From Streptomyces spongiae (GTDB lineage: Bacteria; Actinomycetota; Actinomycetes; Streptomycetales; Streptomycetaceae), in the NCBI RefSeq assembly GCF_009377185.1, contig NZ_VJZC01000002.1, forward strand, positions 30,433 to 94,432: a stretch of DNA of 64,000 nucleotides. Reading direction: 5' to 3'. Both the position numbers and the translations under genes were made by a program. A model generated the notes under the pieces. The model was not told where the DNA came from. It saw only the letters and a program-made list of their open reading frames with translations, and ran no database searches. This document shows positions 32,273-41,469 of this stretch, piece by piece; within the stretch, counting starts at the first letter, position 1; each line of letters starts with the position of its first letter.

Positions 32273-33079
32273 TCAGTTGGGCGGCGTAAAGCGTCCGTCG
32301 ATCGCCGTCCAGCCTCCGTCCACGAAGAGCTGACTGCCCGTCACGAACGAGGACGCGTCCGACGCGAGGTAGACGACGGCACCGGCCAGCTCGTCGGGCC
32401 GGGACCAGCGGCCCAGGGCGCTCTTGCTCGCGTAGGCCTCCGACCATTCCGGCACAGCCCTGATCTGCGCGGTGAGCGGAGTGTCCACGACGCCGGGGGC
32501 GACGGCGTTCACCCGCACGCCCGACGGGCCCAGTTCGGCCGCCGCGGTCCGCAGCATCTGGACGAGGCCGGCCTTCGTGGCCGCGTACACCCCCTGTCCC
32601 GGTTCGACGGCCACCGCGCGGATCGAGCTGAAGCCGACGATGCTTCCCCTGCCGCGTTCGGCCATGCCACGGCCGAACGCCCGCACCAGGTCGAAGGACG
32701 CGCGCAGGTTGAGCGCCACGACCCGCTCGAACTCCTCCGCCGTGTAGTCGAGCAGGGGCTTGCGCACGTTCGTCGCGGCGGTGAAGACGAGCACGTCGAC
32801 GGGGCCGAGTTCCTCGGCGGCACGCGCGACCGCCTCGCCGTCGAGCACGTCGAGGGCGTACGCCGAGAGGCCCGGCCCCATCGACGCCGACTCCGTGGCC
32901 GCCGTCAGGTCGCGGTCGGCGCACACCACCGTGGCGCCGTGCGCGGCGAGGGCCAGGGCGCTCTCGCGGCCGATTCCGCTGCCCGCGCCCACCACGACAG
33001 CCCTGCGGCCGTCGAGCCGGAACAGGCGGGAGTACGTGTCCACCGCATCGGTGCGGTCGTTTGCTTGCACGGTCCTCAC
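32273..33079 (-). CDS. Short-chain dehydrogenase/reductase
   Basis: This 268-residue classical SDR is an NAD(P)-dependent oxidoreductase of alcohol/ketone groups. The cofactor motif VVGAGSGIGRES is near residue 27, the catalytic serine in IVGFSSIRA, and the YAATKAG motif near residue 165. The C-terminal GSQLFVDGGWTAIDG is typical. GTG 33079 is chosen because it overlaps the aldehyde dehydrogenase stop (GTGA). This is the last gene of a six-gene operon with a peptide-type ABC transporter and aldehyde dehydrogenase, ended by a strong hairpin. It may oxidise an alcohol freed from the imported substrate, with the aldehyde dehydrogenase taking the next step. Confidence 0.88.
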   Translation of the reverse strand: MRTVQANDRTDAVDTYSRLFRLDGRRAVVVGAGSGIGRESALALAAHGATVVCADRDLTAATESASMGPGLSAYALDVLDGEAVARAAEELGPVDVLVFTAATNVRKPLLDYTAEEFERVVALNLRASFDLVRAFGRGMAERGRGSIVGFSSIRAVAVEPGQGVYAATKAGLVQMLRTAAAELGPSGVRVNAVAPGVVDTPLTAQIRAVPEWSEAYASKSALGRWSRPDELAGAVVYLASDASSFVTGSQLFVDGGWTAIDGRFTPPN

Positions 33080-34566
33080 TTCGTTGTCGTCGGACGGATC
33101 ACTGCCATACGGGTCACGGTGAGCTCTTCGATGGCGAACCTCGGGCCCTCCCGTCCGGCCCCGGAGTCCTTCACGCCCCCGTACGGCATGACATCGGAGC
33201 GGAAGCCGGGAACCTCGTTGACGACCACCCCTCCCACCTCCAGGCGGTCCAGAGCGGTGAACGCCGTGTCGAGGGCGCTGGTGTAGACGCTCGCGTGCAG
33301 TCCGTAGCGCGAGTCGTTGACCAGGTCGAAGGCAGTCTCCAGATCGGGGACGGACCGTACCGCGACCACGGGACCGAAGACCTCCTCGTCCCAGACGGGC
33401 AGACCGCTGTCCACGTCGAGCAGTACGGCGGGCTCCATCACCCCGTCGGTGACCGTGCCCCCGGCCGCCAGCGACGCCCCCGCCTCCACCGCCTCCTCCA
33501 GCCACGCGCGCACCCGCTCGGTCGACCGTTTGTCGATGAGCGCCGAGACCCTCGTCGCCGGATCGCGGGGATCGCCCACGACCACGTGGGCCACTCGCTC
33601 CGTCAGGCGGGCCACGAACTCCTCCCGCACGGCGTCCACCACGATGACCCGCTGCACGCTGATGCACGCCTGGCCCGACGCGTAGTACCCGCCGCGCACC
33701 ACCGCGTCGGCGGCGGCGTCGAGGTCGGCGTCGGCGGCCACCACCAGGGCGGCGTTGGAGCCGAGTTCGAGCAGCACCTTGGTGGGAGCCGCGTCCCGGG
33801 CGATCCGGTGGCCGACGGCGGCGGAACCCGTGAAGGACACCGCCCCGATCCGGCGGTCGGTGGTCAGCGCCACGCCCACCTCGGGGCCGCCGGTCACCAA
33901 CTGCACCGCGGCTTGCGGCGCGCCACCGGCGCGCAGCGCCTCGCGGAGGAGATGCACCAGCCACAGGGTGGCCAGCGGCGTCTGCGGGGCGGGCTTGGCG
34001 ATGACCGGGCAGCCGGCGGCCAGCGACGGCGCGAGCTTGTGCGCGGCGAGCAGCAGCGGGTAGTTGAAGCCCGCGATGCCGACCACCACGCCGATGGGCT
34101 TGCGGGTCCAGTAGCCGAGCAGCCCCTCACCCGCCGGCAGCAGGTCCAGCGGCACTGTCTCCCCGTGCAGCCGGGCGACTTCCTCGGCCGCCGTCAGCAG
34201 TGTCAGCAGGGTGCGGTCCACCTCGACACGGCAGTCGACCAGCGGCTTGCCGGTCTCCAGGACCAGGAGCCGCTCGAAGTCGTCGCGTCGGGAGGCGATT
34301 GCCTCGTGCGTCGCGAGGAGAGCCGCCCTGCGTGTGTGCGAGGGGAGCCGACCGACCCGTTGGCGTACCGCGACGGCCGCGTCCACCGCCTGGAGCGCCA
34401 GGCCGGTGTCCCCGACCGGCGCCCGGGCGACGAGCGTCCCGTCATAGGGAAAGCGGACGTCCTCGGCGGCGGGTGCCTCCACCCAGGTGTCGCCGATGGG
34501 AAGACCCTCGGGGAACTCCCTCCCCACAGGGCTGTCGCCGCCGGCGGGTTCGACAGGGGCAGTCAC
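33076..34566 (-). CDS. NAD(P)-dependent aldehyde dehydrogenase
   Basis: This 496-residue enzyme of the ALDH superfamily oxidises an aldehyde to an acid. The catalytic cysteine C301 lies in GQACISVQR and the general base E267 in LLELGSNAAL. The cofactor site includes FNYPLLLAAHKLAPSL and SFTGSAAVG. GTG 34566 overlaps the stop of the ATPase gene before it (GTGA), and its own stop overlaps the SDR start, so translation is coupled along the operon. The family resembles succinate-semialdehyde and lactaldehyde dehydrogenases, but the substrate is unknown. Context with an SDR, an amidase and a sulfatase suggests processing of a released alcohol or amine side chain. Confidence 0.88.
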   Translation of the reverse strand: MTAPVEPAGGDSPVGREFPEGLPIGDTWVEAPAAEDVRFPYDGTLVARAPVGDTGLALQAVDAAVAVRQRVGRLPSHTRRAALLATHEAIASRRDDFERLLVLETGKPLVDCRVEVDRTLLTLLTAAEEVARLHGETVPLDLLPAGEGLLGYWTRKPIGVVVGIAGFNYPLLLAAHKLAPSLAAGCPVIAKPAPQTPLATLWLVHLLREALRAGGAPQAAVQLVTGGPEVGVALTTDRRIGAVSFTGSAAVGHRIARDAAPTKVLLELGSNAALVVAADADLDAAADAVVRGGYYASGQACISVQRVIVVDAVREEFVARLTERVAHVVVGDPRDPATRVSALIDKRSTERVRAWLEEAVEAGASLAAGGTVTDGVMEPAVLLDVDSGLPVWDEEVFGPVVAVRSVPDLETAFDLVNDSRYGLHASVYTSALDTAFTALDRLEVGGVVVNEVPGFRSDVMPYGGVKDSGAGREGPRFAIEELTVTRMAVIRPTTTK

Positions 34567-35444
34567 GGTCGGTACTCCCGGTTGAGGTCGGCCGCCGACA
34601 CTCCGGACAAGGCCTTGCCCAGGGTCGGGACGGCGGCGATCAGCCTGCGTGTGTAGGGATGTCGCGGTTCCTCGTACACCTGCTCCGTGGGCCCGGTCTC
34701 CACGATCTGCCCGTCGTGCATGACCGCGACCCGGTCGCACACATGACGGACCACGGACAGGTCGTGGGAGACGAAGACCAGGGTGAGGGACAACTCGTCG
34801 ACGAGGTCGGCGATGAGGTTGAGCACCTGGGCCCGTACGGACACGTCCAGGGCGCTCACCGGCTCGTCGGCCACGATGATCTTCGGGCGGGGGGCGAGAG
34901 CGCGCGCGATCGAGATGCGCTGCCGCTGGCCGCCGGAGAACTGGTGCGGATACCTCTGGGCCGCGTCGGCGCCCAGGCCGACCGCTTCGAGCAACTCGGC
35001 CACCCGCTCCGTGCGGTTCGGGTGCCCCTGCGCGACGAGCGGCTCGGCCACGATGTCACCGACGCGCATGCGCGGGTCCAGGGCGCTCATCGGGTCCTGG
35101 AACACGAGTTGGAGCCGCTCGCGGACGAACTTCAGCTGTCTCTCCGGGAGTCCGGTGATGTCCCGGCCGTCGATCGCGACGCTGCCGCTCGTGGGGCGGT
35201 CGAGCCCGGCCAGAATCCGCAGCAGGGTCGACTTGCCGCACCCCGACTCGCCCACGATGCCGAACCGTTGTCCCTGGGGGATGTCGAAGCTGACGCCGCG
35301 CAGGGCGTGCACCGGCGGGCTGGGGCGGCGCAGGGAGGTACGAGGCCGTCGGTAGTCGCGCGTGACGTCGCGGACGCTGATGGCGTCCACGGGGCCGGTC
35401 CGCGGCTCGGGGGCGAGGGTGGCGCTGGTCGGTTGCTCAGCCAA
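34563..35444 (-). CDS. Peptide/nickel-type ABC transporter ATPase (DppF/OppF-like)
   Basis: This 293-residue ATPase powers the importer. It has Walker A GESGCGKST, signature QFSGGQRQRISIARAL, Walker B IIVADEPVSALD, and the histidine switch FVSHDLSVV, then an OppF-type tail (YTRRLIAAVPTLG). The start is TTG 35444, chosen for AGGAGG 6 bases upstream and because it overlaps the upstream ATPase stop by 8 bases. Its stop overlaps the aldehyde dehydrogenase start. It pairs with the DppD-like ATPase. Confidence 0.9.
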   Translation of the reverse strand: MAEQPTSATLAPEPRTGPVDAISVRDVTRDYRRPRTSLRRPSPPVHALRGVSFDIPQGQRFGIVGESGCGKSTLLRILAGLDRPTSGSVAIDGRDITGLPERQLKFVRERLQLVFQDPMSALDPRMRVGDIVAEPLVAQGHPNRTERVAELLEAVGLGADAAQRYPHQFSGGQRQRISIARALAPRPKIIVADEPVSALDVSVRAQVLNLIADLVDELSLTLVFVSHDLSVVRHVCDRVAVMHDGQIVETGPTEQVYEEPRHPYTRRLIAAVPTLGKALSGVSAADLNREYRP

Positions 35445-36483
35445 GGCCGGCCTCCTGGTTCGTGGGTACGCCGGGCTCGTTGGCGCCGATTTTGTGTACG
35501 CCGGATTCCGGTACGTCGCTCTCGGACACCGGGTGGAAGCAGGAGTAGCCGGAGTCCGGCCCGGTCGGGACCCAGTCCGGTCGGGTGGCGCACCTCTCGG
35601 TCGCCGAAGCGCACCTGTTTCTGAAGACGCATCCGGCCGGGAAGTGTCCCGCCGGCGGAACCGACCCGCCGATCGTGATCAGCCGGCCGTGGTCGTCGAC
35701 CACGGTCAGGTCCGACGCGCCGATCAGGCCCTGGGTGTAGCGGTGCCGGGGGCGCGTGAACACCTCCCGGACCGGGCCGGACTCGACCACCCGCCCGCCG
35801 TACATGACCATGACCCGTTCGCAGACGGTGGCCACCACGGCCAGGTCGTGGGTGATGAAGAGCATGGCCGACCTGCGGTCCTGGGCGCCCCGCACGATCA
35901 GGTCGAGCACCCGTGCCTGCACCGTGACGTCGAGCGCGGTGGTGGGCTCGTCGCAGACCAGGAGCGCGGGGTCGTTCGCGAGGGCGATGGCCAGTACCAC
36001 CCGCTGCCGCTGGCCTCCGGAGAACTGGTGGGGGTAGGCGTCGGCGGCGGCCGCGGGGTCGGGAAGCCCCACCTGGGCGAGGAGTTCCACGGCGGCGGTT
36101 CGAGCGGACGCGCGGTCGGGTCTGGTCCGGTGGATCAGCAGTACCTCGGCGATCTGCCGCCCGACCTTCATCGTGGGGTTCAGCGCGGTCATGGGCTCCT
36201 GGAAGACCATGGCGATCTCCTTGCCCCGCACCCGGGACATCCGCGTCTCGTCGGCACCCACCAGGTCGTGGTCGACCCCGGCGAGCCGCACGGACCCTGT
36301 GGCCCGGAGCCCCTCGGGGAGCAGGCCCATGACGCTCAGCGCGGTCAGCGACTTGCCCGATCCCGACTCACCGATCAGGCCGACCCGTTCGCCGGCCCGG
36401 ATGGTGAAGTCGACGTCTTCGACCAGCTTGCGGCCGCCCACCGCGACGTTGAGATCCCGCACGGTCAGCACATCGTCGGTCAT
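35437..36483 (-). CDS. Peptide/nickel-type ABC transporter ATPase (DppD/OppD-like)
   Basis: This 348-residue ATPase has Walker A GESGSGKSLT, signature QFSGGQRQRVVLAIAL, and Walker B LLVCDEPTTALD. The C-terminal cysteine cluster (CVFRNRCASATERC, then YSCF) that holds a 4Fe-4S cluster in OppD-type proteins is present. The ATG at 36483 overlaps the permease stop (ATGA). The protein runs about 25 residues past the cysteine cluster with a Glu/Pro/Gly-rich tail. It forms the motor with the DppF-like subunit. Confidence 0.92.
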   Translation of the reverse strand: MTDDVLTVRDLNVAVGGRKLVEDVDFTIRAGERVGLIGESGSGKSLTALSVMGLLPEGLRATGSVRLAGVDHDLVGADETRMSRVRGKEIAMVFQEPMTALNPTMKVGRQIAEVLLIHRTRPDRASARTAAVELLAQVGLPDPAAAADAYPHQFSGGQRQRVVLAIALANDPALLVCDEPTTALDVTVQARVLDLIVRGAQDRRSAMLFITHDLAVVATVCERVMVMYGGRVVESGPVREVFTRPRHRYTQGLIGASDLTVVDDHGRLITIGGSVPPAGHFPAGCVFRNRCASATERCATRPDWVPTGPDSGYSCFHPVSESDVPESGVHKIGANEPGVPTNQEAGLG

Positions 36484-37394
36484 CGGCGGTCCTCCAACTT
36501 GGGGTCGAAACGGTCGCGCAGGCCGTCACCGAGCAGGTTGAAGCCGAGCACCACCACCGCGATCGCGACGCCCGGGAACACCGCGAGCCGGGGAGCGATC
36601 GACAGCATCTCCTGGCTCTCCTGCAACATCCGGCCCCAGGACGGTGTGGGGGGCGGGGTTCCGAAGCCCAGGAAGGACAGCGCGGCCTCGGCGAGTACGG
36701 CGATGGCGAAACCGACCGACGCCTGCACGATGACGAGACTGCTGACGTTGGGCAGGACATGCCGCAGAGCGATCGAGAACGGCCCGCGGCCGGCGGCGCG
36801 CGCGGCGAGGACGTACTCGGTCTTCATGACCTGCAGCGTGCCGCCGCGGATCAGCCGGGCGAAATGGGGGATGGACGCGATACCGATGGCGATCATCGCG
36901 ACCAGCGTGCCGGCGCCGTACACGGCGGAGAACATGATGGTCAACAGGAGCGCCGGGAAGGCGAGCACGAGGTCGTTGCCGCGCATCAGCAGCTCACCGA
37001 ACCAGTGGGGCGCCATCCCGGCGACGATGCCGAGGGGCACTCCGATCAGGGCGGCGACCCCCACCGCCACGAAGCCGACGAACAGCGTGGTGCGCGAGCC
37101 CATCAGTATCTGGCTGAACACGTCGCGGCCGAACTTGTCCGTGCCGAACCAGTACTCCGGCGACGGCTTCTGCAGCCGTACCGAGGCGTCCACCAGGGTC
37201 GGGTCGTGCGGGGTCCACACGAAGGACAGCAGCGCCATGCCGAACACGAGGGAGACGATGAGACCGCCCACCAGGAGGCTGCCCGGCATCGGGCGGCGCC
37301 TGCGACGGCCCTCGGGCACCGCCGACGCGACAGCGGCTTTCGTGTCCTGGGCGTTGTCCTGAGCTTTGTCCAGAGCCTTGTCCACAGCACTCAT
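36480..37394 (-). CDS. Peptide/nickel-type ABC transporter permease (DppC-like)
   Basis: This 304-residue inner-membrane permease has a charged cytoplasmic leader (residues 1-37) and a first helix SLLVGGLIVSLVFGMALLSF. The conserved FGTDKFGRDVFSQ region of DppC proteins follows, then the permease core with ARAAGRGPFSIALRHVLPN as the ATPase-contacting loop. It overlaps both neighbours by 4 bases (ATGA). It forms the channel with the DppB-like subunit. Confidence 0.92.
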   Translation of the reverse strand: MSAVDKALDKAQDNAQDTKAAVASAVPEGRRRRRPMPGSLLVGGLIVSLVFGMALLSFVWTPHDPTLVDASVRLQKPSPEYWFGTDKFGRDVFSQILMGSRTTLFVGFVAVGVAALIGVPLGIVAGMAPHWFGELLMRGNDLVLAFPALLLTIMFSAVYGAGTLVAMIAIGIASIPHFARLIRGGTLQVMKTEYVLAARAAGRGPFSIALRHVLPNVSSLVIVQASVGFAIAVLAEAALSFLGFGTPPPTPSWGRMLQESQEMLSIAPRLAVFPGVAIAVVVLGFNLLGDGLRDRFDPKLEDRR

Positions 37395-38341
37395 GACGCA
37401 CCCACCCTCAGCCGCGGGTCGATCAGCAGATAGACGATGTCCACCAGGAAGTTCACGAGCAGTACCGCCATGGCGATGAGCATGACCACGTCCTGCACCA
37501 CGACGAGGTCCCGGTTGGAGACGCTGTCCAGCAGCAGGCTCCCGAGCCCTGGGATGACGAAGACCCGTTCGATGACGACGGAGCCCACCAGCAGCGTCGC
37601 GAGCTGCAACGCCAGGACGGTGACGACGGGCACCGCCGCGTTCCGCAGGCCGTGCCGCAGCAGCGCCTGCGTCGGACGGAGGCCCTTGGCGCGAGCGGTG
37701 CGCAGATAGTCCTCCCTCAGGACGTCGAGCACGGCGCTGCGGACATAGCGGGTGAGCACGGCCCCCTGCACCAGTCCGAGGGACAGCGCGGGCAGCGCCA
37801 ACTGCTTGAGGAACAGGACCGGATCCTCTATCGGGGGTGTCCAGCCGTTCGCCGGCAGCCATCCGAACTCCACCGCGAACACGGTGATCATGAGGATGCC
37901 CGCGAGGAAGGCCGGGACCGCCACGCCGACCTGGGACAGGGCCGAGAGCACGAGCCCGGACGGCCTGCGGTGCCGCACGGCCATGACGATGCCCAGCGGG
38001 ATCGCCAGGATGCAGGCGACCACCATTCCGGTGCCGACGAGCCACAGGGTGACCTGGAGACGGTCGGCGATCTGCGGGCCGATCGGCGTGTGCGAGATGT
38101 AGGAGTTGCCCGGGTCGAAGGTGACCAGTCCGTGCACCCAGCTGAGGTACTGGGTCACGAGCGGCCGGTCGAGCCCGAACTCCCCGCGCAGTTGCGCCAC
38201 CGCGGCGTCCGACGCGCTGGTGCCGAGGACGACGCGGGCCGGATCCCCCGGCAGCACCGCCATGAAGGCGAACACCAGCACGGAGCTCACGACAAGGCTG
38301 GCCAGGAGGATCGCGATCCGCTGTACCAGACGGACGATCAT
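37391..38341 (-). CDS. Peptide/nickel-type ABC transporter permease (DppB-like)
   Basis: This 316-residue permease starts with the membrane helix ILLASLVVSSVLVFAFMAVL and has the family GDPARVVLG segment near residue 33. The core permease contains RTARAKGLRPTQALLRHGLRN as the loop that meets the ATPase. It starts 16 bases after the binding-protein stop and overlaps the DppC start by 4 bases. About six transmembrane segments are expected. Confidence 0.92.
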   Translation of the reverse strand: MIVRLVQRIAILLASLVVSSVLVFAFMAVLPGDPARVVLGTSASDAAVAQLRGEFGLDRPLVTQYLSWVHGLVTFDPGNSYISHTPIGPQIADRLQVTLWLVGTGMVVACILAIPLGIVMAVRHRRPSGLVLSALSQVGVAVPAFLAGILMITVFAVEFGWLPANGWTPPIEDPVLFLKQLALPALSLGLVQGAVLTRYVRSAVLDVLREDYLRTARAKGLRPTQALLRHGLRNAAVPVVTVLALQLATLLVGSVVIERVFVIPGLGSLLLDSVSNRDLVVVQDVVMLIAMAVLLVNFLVDIVYLLIDPRLRVGAS

Positions 38342-38357
38342 GGGTTGACGCCGCCTT

Positions 38358-39878
38358 TCATGACCGGCCCAGGCCGGTGAGATCCAGTGACTCGGAGACG
38401 TTGTTCACGGGCAGGCCGGTGATGTCCTGGTCCGCCACCATCAGGTTCGGCAGCAGGAACAGCCAGTCGGCCGCGGCGTCCTTGGACAGCAGCCGGGCAG
38501 CCGCCCGCATGGAGGTGATCTGCTCCTCCTGGGTGCCCTGGTCCGCCTTCTGCAGCAGCGCGCGGAACTCGGGGTTGTCGTAGCGGATGTAGGAGGTCTT
38601 GCTGCCGAACACCGCCTGCATGTCGCGGGGTTCCACATGGGCGATGAGGGACATGTCGTAGTCGGCGTTCTTGAACACGGTGGTCAGCCAGGCGGCGGGG
38701 AACTCCAACTGGTCGAGCCTGACCTTGAACCCGGCCTGTTCGAGTTGGCTCTTGACCACGGTGCCGCACGCGGTGGCGTACGGCAGCGTCGGAAGCCGCA
38801 GCCGTAGCGTCCGGCCTGCCTGGCCGGACTCCTTGAGGAGCTTCCTGGCCTTGTCGCGGTCGTACGGATACATGTCCGTGAGGTTCTGGTACCACGGGTC
38901 GGTCGGCGGGACCATGCTGCCGATGAGCTTGCCGCGGCCTCCCCAGCAGGTGTCCATCAGGGCCTTGTGGTCGATGGCGTAGCGGACGGCCTGGCGGGCC
39001 TTGGGATTCTTCATCGGGCCCGAGCCGTTGTTGAGGGAGAGGACCACCTCGCCGTTGGTCGTGCCCTCGATGACCCTGTACTTCGGGTTGTTCTCGAACC
39101 GGTACAGGGCGTCCGGGGTCTGCATCGCGCCGATCACGTCGATGGTGCCCGTGAGCAGCGCGTTGTTCATGGCCGTCGGATCCTTGAAGTACTTGAGGAC
39201 GACCGACGCGAAGTGCGGTTCGCGCCCCCAGTAGCCGTCACGACGGGCCAGCGTGATCGAGTCGCCGCGGTTGAACCTCTTCACCACGTACGGTCCGGTG
39301 CCCACCGGATCGGTGGCCAACTTGCTCACGCCGGTCCGGCTGAACATCGCGCCGACACGGGTGGTCATCCGGTACAGCCAGTCGTTGCTCGGCCGCTTCA
39401 GGGTGACCTTCAGTTCGGTGGGTGACACCGCCTCCACCGTGTCGACGACGTCCATCTGGGCCTTCTGCACCAGTGTCCACTCGGAGGTGACGCGTTCGAT
39501 GGAGAACTTGGCGTCCTCGGCCGTGAACGGTGCGCCATTGCTGAACCTGACGCCCTTCACCAGCTGGAACGTGTACGTCCTGCGGTCCTTGGACAGGCTC
39601 CACGACTTGGCCAGAGAGGGCCGTATCCTCGCGGACTGGTCCAGCTTCACCAGGTTCTCGTAGACGTTGTAGAGCAGTGCCTGCGGAATGGCGGCACCCT
39701 CGGTCTTGGTGAAGTCGAGGTTGGCGGGCTCGGCGCTGAGGCCGATCCTCAGCGTGTTGCGGGAGTCCCCGGTGCCGCCGGTCGCCAGGGACCCGGCGGA
39801 GCAGGCTGCCAGTAACAGGCAAGCGAGCGTGGCTGCGACCGTCCTGGTGTGCCGCGTCAGCCGCCTGATGTGTCCCAT
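38358..39878 (-). CDS. Family 5 solute-binding lipoprotein of the peptide-type ABC transporter
   Basis: This 506-residue extracytoplasmic binding protein (DppA/OppA family) heads the operon. A lipoprotein signal ends in LLLAACSAG, so Cys26 should be lipidated. Family features include LRIGLSAEPANLD, NVYENLVKLD, VRFSNGAPFTAEDAKFSIER and YAIDHKAL. One leucine of the signal peptide (39813-39815) is coded by TTA, which would make uptake depend on the bldA tRNA. The ATG at 39878 lies 28 bases from an ACTGGT-type palindrome shared with the divergent amidase operon. The cargo is unknown; a sulfated or amide compound would fit the neighbours. Confidence 0.88.
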   Translation of the reverse strand: MGHIRRLTRHTRTVAATLACLLLAACSAGSLATGGTGDSRNTLRIGLSAEPANLDFTKTEGAAIPQALLYNVYENLVKLDQSARIRPSLAKSWSLSKDRRTYTFQLVKGVRFSNGAPFTAEDAKFSIERVTSEWTLVQKAQMDVVDTVEAVSPTELKVTLKRPSNDWLYRMTTRVGAMFSRTGVSKLATDPVGTGPYVVKRFNRGDSITLARRDGYWGREPHFASVVLKYFKDPTAMNNALLTGTIDVIGAMQTPDALYRFENNPKYRVIEGTTNGEVVLSLNNGSGPMKNPKARQAVRYAIDHKALMDTCWGGRGKLIGSMVPPTDPWYQNLTDMYPYDRDKARKLLKESGQAGRTLRLRLPTLPYATACGTVVKSQLEQAGFKVRLDQLEFPAAWLTTVFKNADYDMSLIAHVEPRDMQAVFGSKTSYIRYDNPEFRALLQKADQGTQEEQITSMRAAARLLSKDAAADWLFLLPNLMVADQDITGLPVNNVSESLDLTGLGRS

Positions 39879-39905
39879 GTGTTCCGGACGCCACCTTTCG
39901 CTCTA

Positions 39906-39920
39906 ACTGGTCTGACCAGT
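39906..39920. promoter_or_regulatory. 15-bp ACTGGT-CTG-ACCAGT palindrome, candidate GntR operator
   Basis: ACTGGT (39906-39911) and ACCAGT (39915-39920) form a perfect inverted repeat around CTG. It lies in the 130-bp gap between the divergent ABC-transporter operon and the amidase-GntR operon, 28 bases from the binding-protein start. The core matches the centre of the palindrome at the sulfatase promoter, 10 kb away. A TTGACA at 39929-39934 may be part of the amidase promoter. Confidence 0.72.
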
Positions 39921-40008
39921 AAGCTCACTTGACAGGTACCGTGGCGACTGAAGCTGTTCTTGTCAAGGGTGCGTATGCCCCGGACAGCGCGAGCGAAGGA
40001 GGGTGCGG

Positions 40009-41469
40009 GTGCTTGACGAACAGGGTCTGGCCGCCATGCCGGCCGTCGAGATGGTGGCCGGGTTCGCTGACCGCACGTTGTCGCCGGTCCAGGTCCACGA
40101 CGCCGTCCAGTCGGTGATCGAGGCGCGCGAGAGCGTGCTCAACGCGTTCTGGGTGCGGGACCCGGACGCGTCCCGCAAGGCGGCCCTGGCCAGCGAGGCC
40201 CGATGGGCGGCGGGCGAACCTCTCGGGCCCATCGACGGCGTGCCCGTGACACTGAAGGAGAACATCGCCCGCAGGGGCGTCCCCATGCCCTCGGGCAACG
40301 CGGGGACCGAGCCGGTCGTCCCCGAGGCGGACGCGCCCGTCACCGCGCGCGTCCTCGAATCCGGTGGGGTGATCCTCGGGTCGACCGTGATGCCGGACTG
40401 GGGCATGCTCTCCTCGGGCGTCTCCAGCCGGCACGGCATCTCGCGCAGCCCCTGGAACTCCGCCTGGACCACGGGCGGTTCCAGCTCCGGGGCGGGGGCC
40501 GCGGCCGCCGGGGGATACGGTCCGCTCCACGTCGGCACCGACATCGGGGGATCGATCCGGCTGCCGGGCACCTGGCTGGGCCTCGCCACGCTCAAGCCCA
40601 GCTACGGGAGGATCCCGCTGGACGCCCCGTACCTGGGGCGCGTCGCCGGCCCCATGACCCGTACCGTCGCGGACGCGGCCCTGTTCATGCGTGTACTGAG
40701 CCGACCGGACCCCCGGGACTGGTCGAGCCTGCCACCGCAGGACATCGACTGGTCGGCACCGGCCGGCGACGTCCGAGGACTGCGGGTAGGGGTGCACCTG
40801 GACGCCGGCTGCGGGGAGCCGTGCGACGCCGAGATCCTCGCCGCGGTGAACCGTGCCGCCGCGGTCTTCGAGGCGGCGGGAGCCGTCGTGGAACCGGTCG
40901 AGCCGTTCATGAGCCAGGAACTCCTGGACGACCTGGACCTGTTCTGGCGGGTGCGGTCCTGGAACGACTTCCGCGAACTGGCGCCCGAGTCCCGCCTGCG
41001 CGTCCACCCCTACATCATCCAGTGGTGCCAGGAGGGCGCGGACGTACCGGGCACGAAGGTACTCCAGTGCTACCAGCAGATCATGCGCATCCAGGCCCGG
41101 ACCGTGGCGGCGACACTCCCGTACGATCTGGTGCTCTCGCCGGTGGCTCCGGTGGCGGCGTTTCCCGCCGAGCAGCCGATGCCGTTCATGGGGGACGGGA
41201 AGACCATGCGCCACATCGGCTTCACCGCGCCGTACAACATGTCGGGGCAGCCCGCGGCGACCGTCAACTGCGGCCTGACGGAGGACGGCCGGCCCATCGG
41301 GGTGCAGATCGCGGGCCGACGCTTCGACGATCCCGGCGTTCTGAGGGCGGCGGCGTGGTACGAACGGAACCGGCCTGCTCAGGCGGTACCGCGCTGGCCG
41401 GACGGCGCCCTGGGGGCGCCCACCAGGGGGAGGACGACATGGACCACGCTCGAAGGGGAGAAGGAGTGA
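40009..41469 (+). CDS. Amidase (amidase-signature family)
   Basis: This 486-residue amidase-signature enzyme hydrolyses a carboxamide to acid and ammonia or amine. The Ser-cisSer-Lys triad is visible as K83 in VTLKENIA, the cis-serine in TTGGSSSGAGAA (residues 154-165), and the nucleophile S182 in DIGGSIRLPG. GTG 40009 is chosen because AGGAGG ends 6 bases before it; GTG 40003 is too close to the site. Its stop overlaps the GntR start (GTGA), so enzyme and regulator are co-expressed. It is divergent from the ABC transporter operon and shares the palindrome, so it probably acts on the imported compound. No signal peptide is visible. Confidence 0.9.
   Translation: MLDEQGLAAMPAVEMVAGFADRTLSPVQVHDAVQSVIEARESVLNAFWVRDPDASRKAALASEARWAAGEPLGPIDGVPVTLKENIARRGVPMPSGNAGTEPVVPEADAPVTARVLESGGVILGSTVMPDWGMLSSGVSSRHGISRSPWNSAWTTGGSSSGAGAAAAGGYGPLHVGTDIGGSIRLPGTWLGLATLKPSYGRIPLDAPYLGRVAGPMTRTVADAALFMRVLSRPDPRDWSSLPPQDIDWSAPAGDVRGLRVGVHLDAGCGEPCDAEILAAVNRAAAVFEAAGAVVEPVEPFMSQELLDDLDLFWRVRSWNDFRELAPESRLRVHPYIIQWCQEGADVPGTKVLQCYQQIMRIQARTVAATLPYDLVLSPVAPVAAFPAEQPMPFMGDGKTMRHIGFTAPYNMSGQPAATVNCGLTEDGRPIGVQIAGRRFDDPGVLRAAAWYERNRPAQAVPRWPDGALGAPTRGRTTWTTLEGEKE

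Noticed and set aside
34200..37362. Long plus-strand frames across the ABC transporter operon
   Set aside because: All are shadows of minus-strand genes with perfect Walker and permease motifs and stop-start overlaps.
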